This document shows positions 1 to 5,912 of a stretch of DNA of 5,988 nucleotides, one piece after another. The position numbers and the translations under genes were made by a program. Within the stretch, counting starts at the first letter, position 1. The number at the start of each line of letters is the position of its first letter. Source of the stretch: Clostridia bacterium (GTDB lineage: Bacteria; Bacillota; Clostridia; Christensenellales; Aristaeellaceae); the NCBI GenBank assembly GCA_900754755.1, contig CAAEEC010000387.1, forward strand, positions 1 to 5,988. The letters run 5' to 3'. The notes beneath the pieces were generated by a model. It saw only the letters and a list, made by a program, of their open reading frames with translations, did not search any database and was not told the DNA's origin.

Positions 1-483
1 CACGCCATAGTCGCCGTACAGGCGCAGCGCTTGTTTCGGCGCGGCCACGATGCCTTTGTGCGCCAGGTAGTATAGCGCCTTCCAGCCGCCCTTTTCGCGC
101 ATCTCTGGAAAAAACGCGTATTCTTCGCGGCTAACGTTTTTGCCGCGCGCGGCGAGCCGGTCGATCAGGATATCGCTCATGCCATCGAGTTTCGCGCGGC
201 TGTCCTGGAGCATGGCGAGAAACGCGGCGTTCGCAAAATCTGGAAAATACGCTAGCACATGGACCAGTACGCCGCGTAGAACCGTGTCTACTTCCGCGGC
301 GGGAATCAGGCGGATGCCGGCCCGCGCGCACAAGGGAGCGGCCTCCTGGCTGCCGGAAATTTTGTCGTGGTCAGCAATGGCCAGCGTCGTTACGCCGGCT
401 GCCTTGGCCTTTTCCACCATTTGCGCGGGGGAAAGCGCGCCGTCCGAATGCGTGGTGTGTACATGCAAATCCACATATCCCAT
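1..483 (-). CDS. PHP-domain phosphoesterase, N-terminal part (gene runs off left edge)
   Basis: Predicted metal-dependent phosphoesterase of the PHP superfamily, in the group of stand-alone PHP proteins such as E. coli YciV/TrpH-like enzymes that hydrolyse nucleotide or nucleic-acid phosphates. Seen: 161 residues in one open frame to base 1. Motif I is DLHVHTTHSDG at residues 5-15 (the HxH metal ligands are H7 and H9). Motif II is ADHD at 37-40. The glutamate of motif III lies in IPAAEVDT (E64), followed by VHVLAYF at 74-80, the usual 'hxLgYf' strand. The ATG at 483 is supported by an AAGGAG ribosome site (complement of 491-496) seven bases upstream. The C-terminal part with the remaining metal ligands is missing because the window ends; nothing suggests a natural truncation. 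It is transcribed divergently from the dehydrogenase. Exact substrate cannot be assigned from this part; the family call is secure. Confidence 0.93.
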   Translation of the reverse strand, partial: MGYVDLHVHTTHSDGALSPAQMVEKAKAAGVTTLAIADHDKISGSQEAAPLCARAGIRLIPAAEVDTVLRGVLVHVLAYFPDFANAAFLAMLQDSRAKLDGMSDILIDRLAARGKNVSREEYAFFPEMREKGGWKALYYLAHKGIVAAPKQALRLYGDYGV

Positions 484-514
484 AGCGGCACTCCTTTTTG
501 CCAGTCTTGTTCCT

Positions 515-544
515 ATTGTAACGCATTATGCGGGGAAATGTACA
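515..544 (-). promoter_or_regulatory. Possible promoter of the PHP gene
   Basis: Reading on the minus strand, TGTACA (539-544, four of six matches to the -35 consensus) is followed after 18 bases by TACAAT (515-520, five of six matches to -10). A second possible -10, CATAAT, lies at 525-530. Either would give a 5' leader of only a few tens of bases before the ATG at 483. This is a pattern match only. Confidence 0.4.
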
Positions 545-595
545 GAGAAAACGGATGTTGAACGAAAAAAATTTTGGCCAAGCGAGCGGCCGCCG

Positions 596-624
596 TTGAC
601 GGAGCGCGCGCAAAATGCTATACT
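596..624 (+). promoter_or_regulatory. Strong sigma-A promoter for the dehydrogenase gene
   Basis: TTGACG at 596-601 (five of six -35 matches), a 17-base spacer, and TATACT at 619-624 (five of six -10 matches), preceded by TGC at 616-618, which makes an extended -10. The predicted start is near base 631, giving an untranslated leader of about 67 bases. No other comparable promoter is visible before the ATG at 698. Confidence 0.8.
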
Positions 625-697
625 TTTTTTGCCGGAGCGGCGCGGGCACAATTGATTTCTGACGGCTCTGGCGTAGAAGAAAACGGAGGGCACGGTT

Positions 698-1630
698 ATG
701 CAGCCGACGGTGTTGATCACCAGTGAGAATTTTGGCCGGTTTTCGCAAGAGGGGCGGCATGTCTTGGAAGAGGCCGGGTTGCGCATTATCGACAATCCTT
801 ATGGACACACGTTTTTGCACCGGGAACAGATCTTGCCGATTGTAGGGGAAGCGGATGGCATCATCTGCGATATGGAAAAGATCGATCGGGAAGTGATCGA
901 CGCTGCGCCCAGGTTGAAGGTCATTGCGCGCCGCGGCGTGGGGATCGATTCGGTGGACTGGCGCTATGCGCAGTCCAAGGGGATTGAAGTGGCGCGCACC
1001 ACAGGCGTGGTGGAAAGGCCCGTGGCCGAATTGGTGATGGGATATATTTTGGAATTTTCCCGGCACATTTCGGCGATGAGTTCCGCTATGCACGCTGGGC
1101 GGTGGCAGCGCATTTCCAGCCATAGCGTGACCGGGCATACGCTGGGAATCGTGGGCATGGGCAACATCGCTTGGGAAGTCGCCCGCCGGGCCGCCGCTTT
1201 TGATATGCGCATCCTGTATTACAGCCATCGCAGGAACGAGCGGGCGGAAGAGGCGTTTGGCGCGCAGTATGCGCCGCTGGAAACGCTGCTGGGAGAAGCG
1301 GATTTCGTTTCGCTGCACGTGCCATTGACAGAGGAAACCCGGCATATGATGGACGCGCAGGCGCTTGCTTGCATGAAGAAGGGCGCGTATTTGATCAATA
1401 CGGCGCGCGGCGCTGTGGTGGACGCGCAGGCGTTGGCGGATGCCCTGCGTTCAGGGCAGCTTGGCGGCGCGGCGATCGATGTGTTTGATGGGGAACCTTG
1501 TACGGATAGCCCGTTGCACGGCTTGGATTCGGTGATTTTGACGCCGCACATTGGCACGTATACCCAAGAGATCTATGTGCGCATGGATGTAGAGGCCGCG
1601 CGCAATGCGGTGCGCTGTTTGACTTGTTGA
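698..1630 (+). CDS. D-isomer-specific 2-hydroxyacid dehydrogenase (SerA/GyaR-like)
   Basis: NAD(P)-dependent oxidoreductase that interconverts 2-oxoacids and D-2-hydroxyacids in the cytoplasm. Family members act on 3-phosphoglycerate, glyoxylate/hydroxypyruvate or other 2-oxoacids. Seen: 310 residues, the normal length for the short forms without the ACT domain of full SerA. A substrate-binding lobe (about 1-100) precedes the Rossmann domain (about 101-284), with GIVGMGNIA at 150-158. Catalytic residues are Arg237 (INTARGAVVD), Glu266 (DGEP) and His284 (LTPH). Two cofactor features are unusual: the third glycine of GxGxxG is Ala158, and the position after strand beta-2 is a Ser-His-Arg-Arg run (176-179) rather than an acidic residue. 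Both suggest NADPH rather than NADH, as in glyoxylate reductases with an S-R-x-R loop; this is inference. Start: GGAGGG (685-690) seven bases before the ATG. The gene is monocistronic, with its own promoter and terminator. Substrate not determinable. Confidence 0.93.
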   Translation: MQPTVLITSENFGRFSQEGRHVLEEAGLRIIDNPYGHTFLHREQILPIVGEADGIICDMEKIDREVIDAAPRLKVIARRGVGIDSVDWRYAQSKGIEVARTTGVVERPVAELVMGYILEFSRHISAMSSAMHAGRWQRISSHSVTGHTLGIVGMGNIAWEVARRAAAFDMRILYYSHRRNERAEEAFGAQYAPLETLLGEADFVSLHVPLTEETRHMMDAQALACMKKGAYLINTARGAVVDAQALADALRSGQLGGAAIDVFDGEPCTDSPLHGLDSVILTPHIGTYTQEIYVRMDVEAARNAVRCLTC

Positions 1631-1649
1631 AGGGATCATTGCGCGAATA

Positions 1650-1683
1650 CGCTGGCATGCTTTGTATGCCAGCGCATTTTTTT
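1650..1683 (+). terminator. Rho-independent terminator of the dehydrogenase gene
   Basis: A perfect 9-bp stem, CGCTGGCAT (1650-1658) with ATGCCAGCG (1666-1674), encloses a 7-base loop. It is followed within two bases by seven T residues (1677-1683). It sits 20 bases after the TGA of the dehydrogenase. Confidence 0.92.
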
Positions 1684-1763
1684 GGAGGATGAAATGGAGC
1701 CATGCGGCCGCTTGGCAAATTTGTAGAAGGCTATGGCGTTAAAAAGCAAACAAAGGCGAACGA

Positions 1764-1814
1764 ATTGTAATATTTTGAAACAATATTGAAATATTTGCCT
1801 GGATATATTACAAT
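1764..1814. repeat. Perfect 10-bp inverted repeat around a promoter, possible operator
   Basis: ATTGTAATAT at 1764-1773 and its exact reverse complement ATATTACAAT at 1805-1814 are separated by 31 bases. The right arm contains the predicted -10 hexamer (1809-1814). An independent 8-bp palindrome, CAATATTG, lies at 1781-1788 and overlaps the first bases of the -35 hexamer. The tract is very A+T rich compared with the surrounding genes. The symmetry fits one or more dimeric regulator sites, but A+T richness alone raises the chance of such matches. Confidence 0.45.
1786..1814 (+). promoter_or_regulatory. Promoter of the 154-residue unknown gene
   Basis: TTGAAA at 1786-1791 (five of six), a 17-base spacer, and TACAAT at 1809-1814 (five of six). 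The predicted start is near 1821, about 33 bases before the ATG at 1854. It lies downstream of the 1650-1683 terminator, so the next gene is probably a separate transcript. Confidence 0.75.
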
Positions 1815-1853
1815 AGTAATGCAATTAAATTTCTTTTGCTGGAGTGATTTTGC

Positions 1854-2318
1854 ATGGTTCGCTTGGATCCCATACCATTCGATCAGGTACGCAGCATCAC
1901 GTTTTCTGTGAAGGATTTGCAGGGGCTGGAATTGACCATCGTCCTATTTTCTCGCGCGAAGCAGCGCTATGCACGCATAACGGTTGCGTTGCAGAACGAC
2001 ACGTCGGTAGAAGCGCCATGGGCCAATCCCATTGTTTGCGATACGCCCATTTCGGAAAAGAAGTTCCGCCGGTATTTTTCCGCCATACAGTCCTTTGATG
2101 TGGAAGGCTGGAAAGCGCAATATGGGGATGCGTCCGAAGGAGATTCCTGGAGTTTTCGCATAGAAATGAAGGATGGGTATGTGATTCATTCCCAGGGGTG
2201 CGGAGACTATCCGGCGGAATGGTTTGAACTGGTGTATTTGTACGATCAACTGTGTCCATTTTGGCGTTGCTTTGCCACCCGCCGGCGCGCCATGCCGATT
2301 GGCATCGTGGCCGGATAG
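1854..2318 (+). CDS. Protein of unknown function, 154 residues
   Basis: I do not recognise the family with confidence. Seen: a soluble-looking protein with no signal peptide and no membrane segment. The first half alternates hydrophobic and polar residues (strands around 11-46). A stretch at about 68-92 (SEKKFRRYF...FDVEGWKAQYGD) leads into the pattern W-SFRIEMKDGYVIHSQGCGDYP-W at 99-123. That pattern (aromatic strand, D-G turn, S-x-G, then P and W) resembles the C-terminal end of small uncharacterised Firmicutes proteins; this is a recollection of shape, not a database match. Residues 137-147 are basic and aromatic. Start: GGAG (1841-1844) nine bases before the ATG, and the promoter at 1786-1814 fits. 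The terminator at 2348-2387 follows the TAG. It faces the ATPase gene convergently. Codon use looks like that of its neighbours, so it is probably a real gene. Confidence 0.8.
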   Translation: MVRLDPIPFDQVRSITFSVKDLQGLELTIVLFSRAKQRYARITVALQNDTSVEAPWANPIVCDTPISEKKFRRYFSAIQSFDVEGWKAQYGDASEGDSWSFRIEMKDGYVIHSQGCGDYPAEWFELVYLYDQLCPFWRCFATRRRAMPIGIVAG

Positions 2319-2347
2319 AACGCGACTGTGGAAAAATGCCGTCGAAC

Positions 2348-2387
2348 AAAGAGGATTTGGAGCCGAAAGGCCCCACATCCTCTTTTT
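2348..2387 (+). terminator. Rho-independent terminator, possibly bidirectional
   Basis: AAAGAGGAT (2348-2356) pairs with ATCCTCTTT (2377-2385). The stem continues inward through TGG/CCA and GCC/GGC, with two mismatches, to a GAAA tetraloop at 2365-2368. A T run covers 2383-2387. It lies 30 bases after the stop of the 154-residue gene. Read on the minus strand the same hairpin is followed by CTTTGTT, so it may also stop ATPase transcripts. Confidence 0.82.
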
Positions 2388-2451
2388 GTGGTACAATTCA
2401 TGCCCGAGGAGTATTATGCGCCAAGGAGAGAAAGAATTTCCAGAACTATAG

Positions 2452-2486
2452 GGCTGCGAAAGAACTTTGGTTGTTCTTTCACAGCC
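2452..2486 (-). terminator. Hairpin after the ATPase gene, weak terminator candidate
   Basis: GGCTG (2452-2456) pairs with CAGCC (2482-2486). After one C/A mismatch the stem continues as GAAAGAAC (2458-2465) with GTTCTTTC (2473-2480), leaving a 7-base loop. It begins 21 bases after the ATPase stop on the minus strand. Neither side carries a real T run, so its terminating ability is uncertain; it may protect the 3' end or act together with the hairpin at 2348-2387. Confidence 0.5.
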
Positions 2487-2507
2487 TCAAAGCAAAGCAT
2501 TGGCGCT

Positions 2508-5168
2508 TTAGCGGGAGCGTTTCCTGTGCCGGGCGATGGCTTTTGCCAGCTCTACCTGCGCGAGGGAAAGCGCGGCCAACGCGATGGTAGCCAGCCACTG
2601 CGCGCCCTGCAACAAAGTGAGGGAAAACGCGTCTCGCAGCGCAGGGATGCCCAGGATACCGGCCATCAGCAGAGCGGAGATGGCGAAGGAAAGCACCAGA
2701 TAGGGATTGGCGCCTTCGGAGCGCACCCAAATGGGTTCGGTATTGGAGCGCTGGTTAAAAGCGCGCAGCATCTGGGAAAAAGCCAGCACGCAAAACGCCA
2801 TGGTCTGCCCGGTTGCGTGGCCCTCCATGCGCACGCCAAGCCAATAGGCGCAAGTGGTCATCGCGGCCACAAACAGGCCCTGGGTGACGACGCGGCGCAC
2901 CAGGTCTTTTTCAAACAGAGTGCCGGATTTCACGGGCGGGTGCTTCATGATGTTTTTGCTGGCGGGATCCACGCCCAGGGCCAGCGCGGGCAGCGTGGCC
3001 GTGGCCAGGTTCACCCACAGGATGTGAACGGCCAGGAGCGGCGCGTCCCAGTTCAACAGGGTGGCCACAAACAGGGTGAGGATTTCCGCAATGTTGCCCA
3101 CCAGCAGGAACTGGATCACTTTTTGGATGTTCCGATAGACGCGGCGGCCCTCTTTGATGGCGTAGGCGATGGTGGTGAAGCTGTCGTCCAGCAGGATCAT
3201 ATCGGCGGCGTCTTTCGCCACATCGGTGCCGGAAACGCCCATGGCCACGCCGATATCCGCCGCCTTCAGCGCGGGCGCATCGTTCACGCCGTCTCCCGTC
3301 ATAGCCGCGACCTCACCCGCGCGCTTCAGGCTCTGGATGATGCGCATTTTGTCGGCGGGCGACACGCGGGCAAACACCGTGGCCGATTTCACAATTTTAT
3401 CCAATTCTCCGTCGGAGAGGGAATCCAGCGCGTCGCCGGAAACCGCCGCGTCGCCCTCCTGGTAAATGCCCAATTCCCGGGCAATGGCAAGGGCGGTTAC
3501 CTTATGGTCGCCGGTGATCATAATGGTGCGGATCCCGGCCTGCCGGCAAGCGCGCACGGATTGCGCCACTTCCTGGCGGGGCGGGTCGATCATTCCCACT
3601 ACGCCCACGAAGGTCATGGAGAATTCCACGTTTTCCCCATCGTCGGTGGGCAGCGCGGGCAGGGTGCGCATGGCAAAGCCCAGCACGCGCAGGGCGCTTT
3701 CCGACATGGCAAGGCAAAGCTTGGCAATGGATTCCCGGCCGGCGGCGGTCAGGGGTTGCACGCCGCTGGAAGTGAGGATGTGCGTGCACAGTGGCAGCAG
3801 CTCATCCACAGCGCCCTTGGTATAGGCCAGGATTTTTCCCTGGATCTGGTGCACGGTGGTCATGCGCTTGCGCTCTGAATCAAAGGGTTGCTCAAACACG
3901 CGGGGATACGCGTCTTCCAGCGCTTCGTGCTCCACGCCAAACGCTTTCGCCATGTGCAACAGCGCGCCCTCAGTGGGGTCGCCGATGGTTTCGCCCTTGT
4001 GGTCGGGGTCGAAGCTTGCGTCGTTGCAGAGCGCGGCGGCGTACACGAGTTCCCGGTATACGGCCGGATGTTGCTGGGCGGCATTTTGCACGGGCGTGGG
4101 TACGCCGCTGGCAAAATCGCCGTTGGCCGCTATATGCGTCACCGTCATTTTGTTCAAGGTGAGCGTACCGGTCTTATCGCAGCAAATCACTGTGGCGCTG
4201 CCCAGCGTTTCCACTGCCGGGAGCTTGCGCACCAGCGCGTTTTTCTTCGCCATGCGTTGCACGCCCAGCGCCATCACGATGGTGGCCGTTGCGGGCAACC
4301 CTTCGGGAATGATGGAAATGGCCAGGGAAATGGCCACGAGGAACTGGGGCGCCAGGGGACGACGATATAGCGCGCCTATGGCAAAAATCAAAAGGCAGAC
4401 GATTAGGCCAACGATGGTCAGGGTTTTGCCCACCGCATTCAGCTTTCGCTCCATGGGCGTATCCATATCGTCCTGTTCTTCCAGCAGGCCCGCGATATGG
4501 CCGACTTCCGTGTGCATGCCCGTGGCGACCACCACGCCTGTCGCCCGGCCATAGGTCACAATGGCGGACGCGTAGGCCATGTTGGCGCGATCCCCCAGGG
4601 AACAATCCTCGGGCAGGATGGTTTCCGCTTCCTTTTCCGCGGGCAGGGATTCGCCCGTTAAGGCGGCTTCCTGCACTTTCAAGTTGGCGGAATCCATCAG
4701 GCGCAAATCCGCGGGAACCATGTCTCCGTCGCTAAGCAGAACCACGTCGCCCGCCACCAGCTCGCTGGCGGGCACGATGCTCTCTTCTCCCTGCCGCAGG
4801 ACGCGGGCAGTGGGCGCGCTCATTTTGCGCAGAGCGTCCAGAGAGGCCTGCGCCTTCTTTTCCTGGGCAATGCCGATGATCGCGTTGACGATGACGATAG
4901 CAAAGATGACGGATGCTTCCGTCCATTCCCGCAAAAGGGTGGAAAACGCTGCCGCGCCCACTAGGATGAGCACCATGGGATCGGTAAGCTGCGCTTTCAG
5001 CATTTGCAGCAGGGTTTTCGGGGGCTTCTGACGCAATTCGTTACGTCCATTTTGCGCAAGTCTTTCCGCTGCCTCGGCATCGCGCAATCCCTCTGGGGAG
5101 GTGCGCAGGGCCTGGTAAACTTCGGAGAGGGTCTGTGCGTGCCAAGGCGTTTTTCGGTGGTTGTCCAT
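2508..5168 (-). CDS. P-type cation-transporting ATPase, P2A (Ca2+/Mn2+-type) family
   Basis: Membrane pump that uses ATP to move a divalent cation, in this family usually Ca2+ or Mn2+, out of the cytoplasm. Seen: 886 residues and ten likely membrane segments: M1 61-79, M2 83-102, M3 248-268, M4 275-300, M5 682-706, M6 709-732, M7 756-780, M8 785-803, M9 822-842, M10 853-872. Actuator motif TGES at 171-174, phosphorylated Asp331 in DKTGTLT (331-337), nucleotide-site KGA at 451-453, TGD at 552-554, hinge TGDGVNDAP at 624-632. Cation site by alignment with SERCA: Glu289 in PEGLP (E309), Asn692 and Glu695 in M5 (N768, E771), Asn720 and Thr723 in M6 (N796, T799). The SERCA D800 position is Ala724, and E908 is Gln799. 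Start: ATG at 5168 matches the usual N-terminus but lacks a good ribosome site. The frame stays open to 5327, through leader hairpins, so the longer form is unlikely. Own promoter and long leader. Confidence 0.95.
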   Translation of the reverse strand: MDNHRKTPWHAQTLSEVYQALRTSPEGLRDAEAAERLAQNGRNELRQKPPKTLLQMLKAQLTDPMVLILVGAAAFSTLLREWTEASVIFAIVIVNAIIGIAQEKKAQASLDALRKMSAPTARVLRQGEESIVPASELVAGDVVLLSDGDMVPADLRLMDSANLKVQEAALTGESLPAEKEAETILPEDCSLGDRANMAYASAIVTYGRATGVVVATGMHTEVGHIAGLLEEQDDMDTPMERKLNAVGKTLTIVGLIVCLLIFAIGALYRRPLAPQFLVAISLAISIIPEGLPATATIVMALGVQRMAKKNALVRKLPAVETLGSATVICCDKTGTLTLNKMTVTHIAANGDFASGVPTPVQNAAQQHPAVYRELVYAAALCNDASFDPDHKGETIGDPTEGALLHMAKAFGVEHEALEDAYPRVFEQPFDSERKRMTTVHQIQGKILAYTKGAVDELLPLCTHILTSSGVQPLTAAGRESIAKLCLAMSESALRVLGFAMRTLPALPTDDGENVEFSMTFVGVVGMIDPPRQEVAQSVRACRQAGIRTIMITGDHKVTALAIARELGIYQEGDAAVSGDALDSLSDGELDKIVKSATVFARVSPADKMRIIQSLKRAGEVAAMTGDGVNDAPALKAADIGVAMGVSGTDVAKDAADMILLDDSFTTIAYAIKEGRRVYRNIQKVIQFLLVGNIAEILTLFVATLLNWDAPLLAVHILWVNLATATLPALALGVDPASKNIMKHPPVKSGTLFEKDLVRRVVTQGLFVAAMTTCAYWLGVRMEGHATGQTMAFCVLAFSQMLRAFNQRSNTEPIWVRSEGANPYLVLSFAISALLMAGILGIPALRDAFSLTLLQGAQWLATIALAALSLAQVELAKAIARHRKRSR

Positions 5169-5264
5169 AATGCGTGGAGCAATCCGGAAAACGCGCGCCC
5201 AGCCTGGCCGGGCAGCGTTTCGGGTTTTGCTCCAGGAAAAACCACTCCTTTCAAAAAGAATATT

Positions 5265-5288
5265 CTGACCGCCCTTGGGCGGGATCAG
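5265..5288 (-). promoter_or_regulatory. Second hairpin in the ATPase leader
   Basis: On the minus strand CTGA (5288-5285) pairs with TCAG (5268-5265), and after a 2-base bulge CCGCC pairs with GGCGG (5282-5278 with 5273-5269) under a short loop. A T-rich stretch (TTCTTTTT, 5260-5253) follows after four bases, then AAAGGAG (5251-5245). It could be a second terminator or a structure that sets access to the AAAGGAG. Confidence 0.5.
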
Positions 5289-5296
5289 TTGAACGC

Positions 5297-5344
5297 AAAA
5301 AGGCATAGCCCGCGTTTTGCTGTGCAAACACGGGTTATGCCTTT
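5297..5344 (-). terminator. Terminator-like hairpin inside the ATPase leader
   Basis: On the minus strand AAAGGCATAACCCG (5344-5331) pairs with CGGGCTATGCCTTT (5312-5299), with one A/C mismatch. The stem then continues through TGTTTGC/GCAAAACG with one bulge to a 3-base loop. T residues cover 5301-5297. On the plus strand no T run follows, so the hairpin is oriented toward the ATPase. It lies about 100 bases after the predicted transcription start and 129 bases before the ATPase ATG, which is the position of an attenuator rather than an end-of-gene terminator. Confidence 0.72.
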
Positions 5345-5446
5345 CGTGAAAAGGAATTTAGAGGACAAAGCGGGTTACTTCGGTCACCGTCGCTACTGCC
5401 GGTGTCGTCCATACGCGCAAATCCCATCCTTTCCGCAATTCATGAT
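5297..5446 (-). promoter_or_regulatory. Candidate cis-regulatory RNA (riboswitch or attenuator) ahead of the ATPase
   Basis: The stretch between the promoter and the leader terminator can fold on the minus strand as follows. P1: GGAAAGGA (5434-5427) with TCCTTTTC (5355-5348). P2: GGACGA (5410-5405) with TTGTCC (5368-5363). P3: CACCG (5404-5400) with CGGTG (5389-5385), with a 10-base loop containing AGTAGC. The 3' strand of P1 can instead pair with AAAGG at the foot of the terminator (5344-5340), so P1 and the terminator would be linked in a switch. Leaders ahead of P-type ATPases in Firmicutes are sometimes yybP-ykoY Mn2+ riboswitches. Only the short AGTAGC is shared with that class as I recall it, so I assign no class. 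The pairings were found by eye, not by folding software. Confidence 0.5.
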
Positions 5447-5452
5447 AATCCC

Positions 5453-5481
5453 ATTTTAGCAGGATTCTGGTAGCGTGTCAA
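5453..5481 (-). promoter_or_regulatory. Near-consensus promoter of the ATPase leader and gene
   Basis: On the minus strand TTGACA (5481-5476, perfect -35), a 17-base spacer, and TAAAAT (5458-5453, five of six), preceded by TGC, an extended -10. The predicted start is near 5446, giving a leader of about 278 bases before the ATG at 5168, far longer than those of the other genes here. Confidence 0.85.
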
Positions 5482-5529
5482 GGCGGGAATTTTCGCACAT
5501 TGGGCGTTGCGCAGGCGAAAATGGACGCG

Positions 5530-5551
5530 CGCGCCAGGCAAGCCCGGCGCG
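5530..5551. repeat. G+C-rich hairpin upstream of the ATPase promoter
   Basis: CGCGCC (5530-5535) pairs with GGCGCG (5546-5551), and inside it GGC (5537-5539) with GCC (5542-5544) around AA, with one A/C mismatch. No T run follows on either strand. It sits in the 5482-5616 gap between the ATPase promoter and the small ORF, where I see no other convincing gene or promoter. Confidence 0.4.
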
Positions 5552-5616
5552 GCACAGCTATCCTTCCATTTGCGCCAACGGAGCGGCGGCACTGCTGGGC
5601 TGCTATGTTGGACTGT

Positions 5617-5808
5617 ATGAACACTACAACGAATTTACGGGACGATTTGATGAAACTGAAAGACAAGAAGATCGACCTTGTGGCCTATACAAGCGCGATC
5701 CATGAAAATGGCCATCTACAGGTGAAGGAAGAAGTGCTGTTTTCAATCGGCATCGGCATGTTTGAAGGGTACAAAAAAGACCTGACGCTGCATGGTAAAA
5801 GGTGGTGA
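5617..5808 (+). CDS. Small unknown protein, 63 residues (possibly frameshifted)
   Basis: I do not recognise this protein. Seen: MNTTTNLRDDLMKLKDKK at the start, then IDLVAYTSAIHENGHLQVK (19-37) and EEVLFSIGIGMFEGYKKDL (38-56). The sequence is charged, with hydrophobic stretches but no clear membrane span or signal peptide. The residue mix and codon choice look coding, unlike the Arg/Ala-rich translation upstream of 5600 in the same frame. In-frame ATGs lie at 5605, 5617 and 5650. None has a good ribosome site; only a CGGGA about nine bases before 5650 is suggestive, so the true start may be 5650 (52 residues). The end overlaps a second short ORF (5805-5888) by four bases. Either the two are coupled, or one base was lost in the AAAA run at 5797-5800 and they were once a single protein of about 90 residues. 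Confidence 0.5.
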   Translation: MNTTTNLRDDLMKLKDKKIDLVAYTSAIHENGHLQVKEEVLFSIGIGMFEGYKKDLTLHGKRW

Positions 5809-5888
5809 ACGAGCGTGAAAATTTACAGGGCGGAGAGATTGCAGCGGGGGACGAATTTTGGTATAATAAAATCGAAAATTTTACTTGA
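5805..5888 (+). CDS. Micro-ORF of 27 codons overlapping the preceding stop
   Basis: GTG at 5805 overlaps the TGA of the preceding ORF (GTGA arrangement). The frame encodes NERENLQGGEIAAGDEFWYN (residues 2-21), then KIENFT and TGA. The composition is acidic and protein-like rather than random, and a purine-rich AAAAGG lies just upstream. It could be a translationally coupled peptide, the displaced C-terminus of the 5617-5808 protein after a one-base deletion, or chance. It overlaps the predicted promoter at 5839-5867. Low confidence as an independent gene. Confidence 0.28.
   Translation: MNERENLQGGEIAAGDEFWYNKIENFT
5839..5867 (+). promoter_or_regulatory. Promoter of the repeat-containing gene
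   Basis: A perfect -10, TATAAT (5862-5867), is preceded by TGG (5859-5861), an extended -10. A weak -35, TTGCAG (5839-5844), lies 17 bases upstream. The predicted start is near 5874, about 39 bases before the ATG at 5913. Confidence 0.72.
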
Positions 5889-5912
5889 AAAGGTGCCGGG
5901 GAGGGCTTGACA

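Noticed and set aside
371..1345. 324-codon open frame on the minus strand
   Set aside because: Antisense shadow of the dehydrogenase, crossing its promoter and part of the PHP gene in another frame, with no recognisable motifs.
2416..2451. 11-codon ORF (MRQGEKEFPEL) after GAGGAG in the gap between the convergent genes
   Set aside because: It has a ribosome-like site and a TACAAT nearby but no -35, lies just after a terminator and leads only into the antisense of the ATPase. Too short to support as a gene.
2328..3878. 516-codon open frame on the plus strand
   Set aside because: It lies wholly or mostly antisense to the ATPase. Its translation is rich in Gly, His, Gln and Ala with no domain pattern, as expected for the complement of a G+C-rich gene. 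The ATPase motifs on the other strand are decisive.
5169..5327. 53-residue N-terminal extension of the ATPase frame
   Set aside because: It would begin inside the terminator hairpin, has no ribosome site, and its Arg/Pro-rich content is unlike the N-terminus of this family, which begins near MDNHRK.
5297..5446. Direct assignment of the leader to the yybP-ykoY Mn2+ riboswitch
   Set aside because: Gene context fits, but only the short AGTAGC in a hairpin loop resembles the class as I remember it. The rest of the conserved core is not evident, so the class is left open.
5475..5705. 76-codon plus-strand frame beginning GTG at 5475
   Set aside because: It starts inside the ATPase -35 element, lacks a ribosome site and overlaps the better-looking small ORF in another frame.
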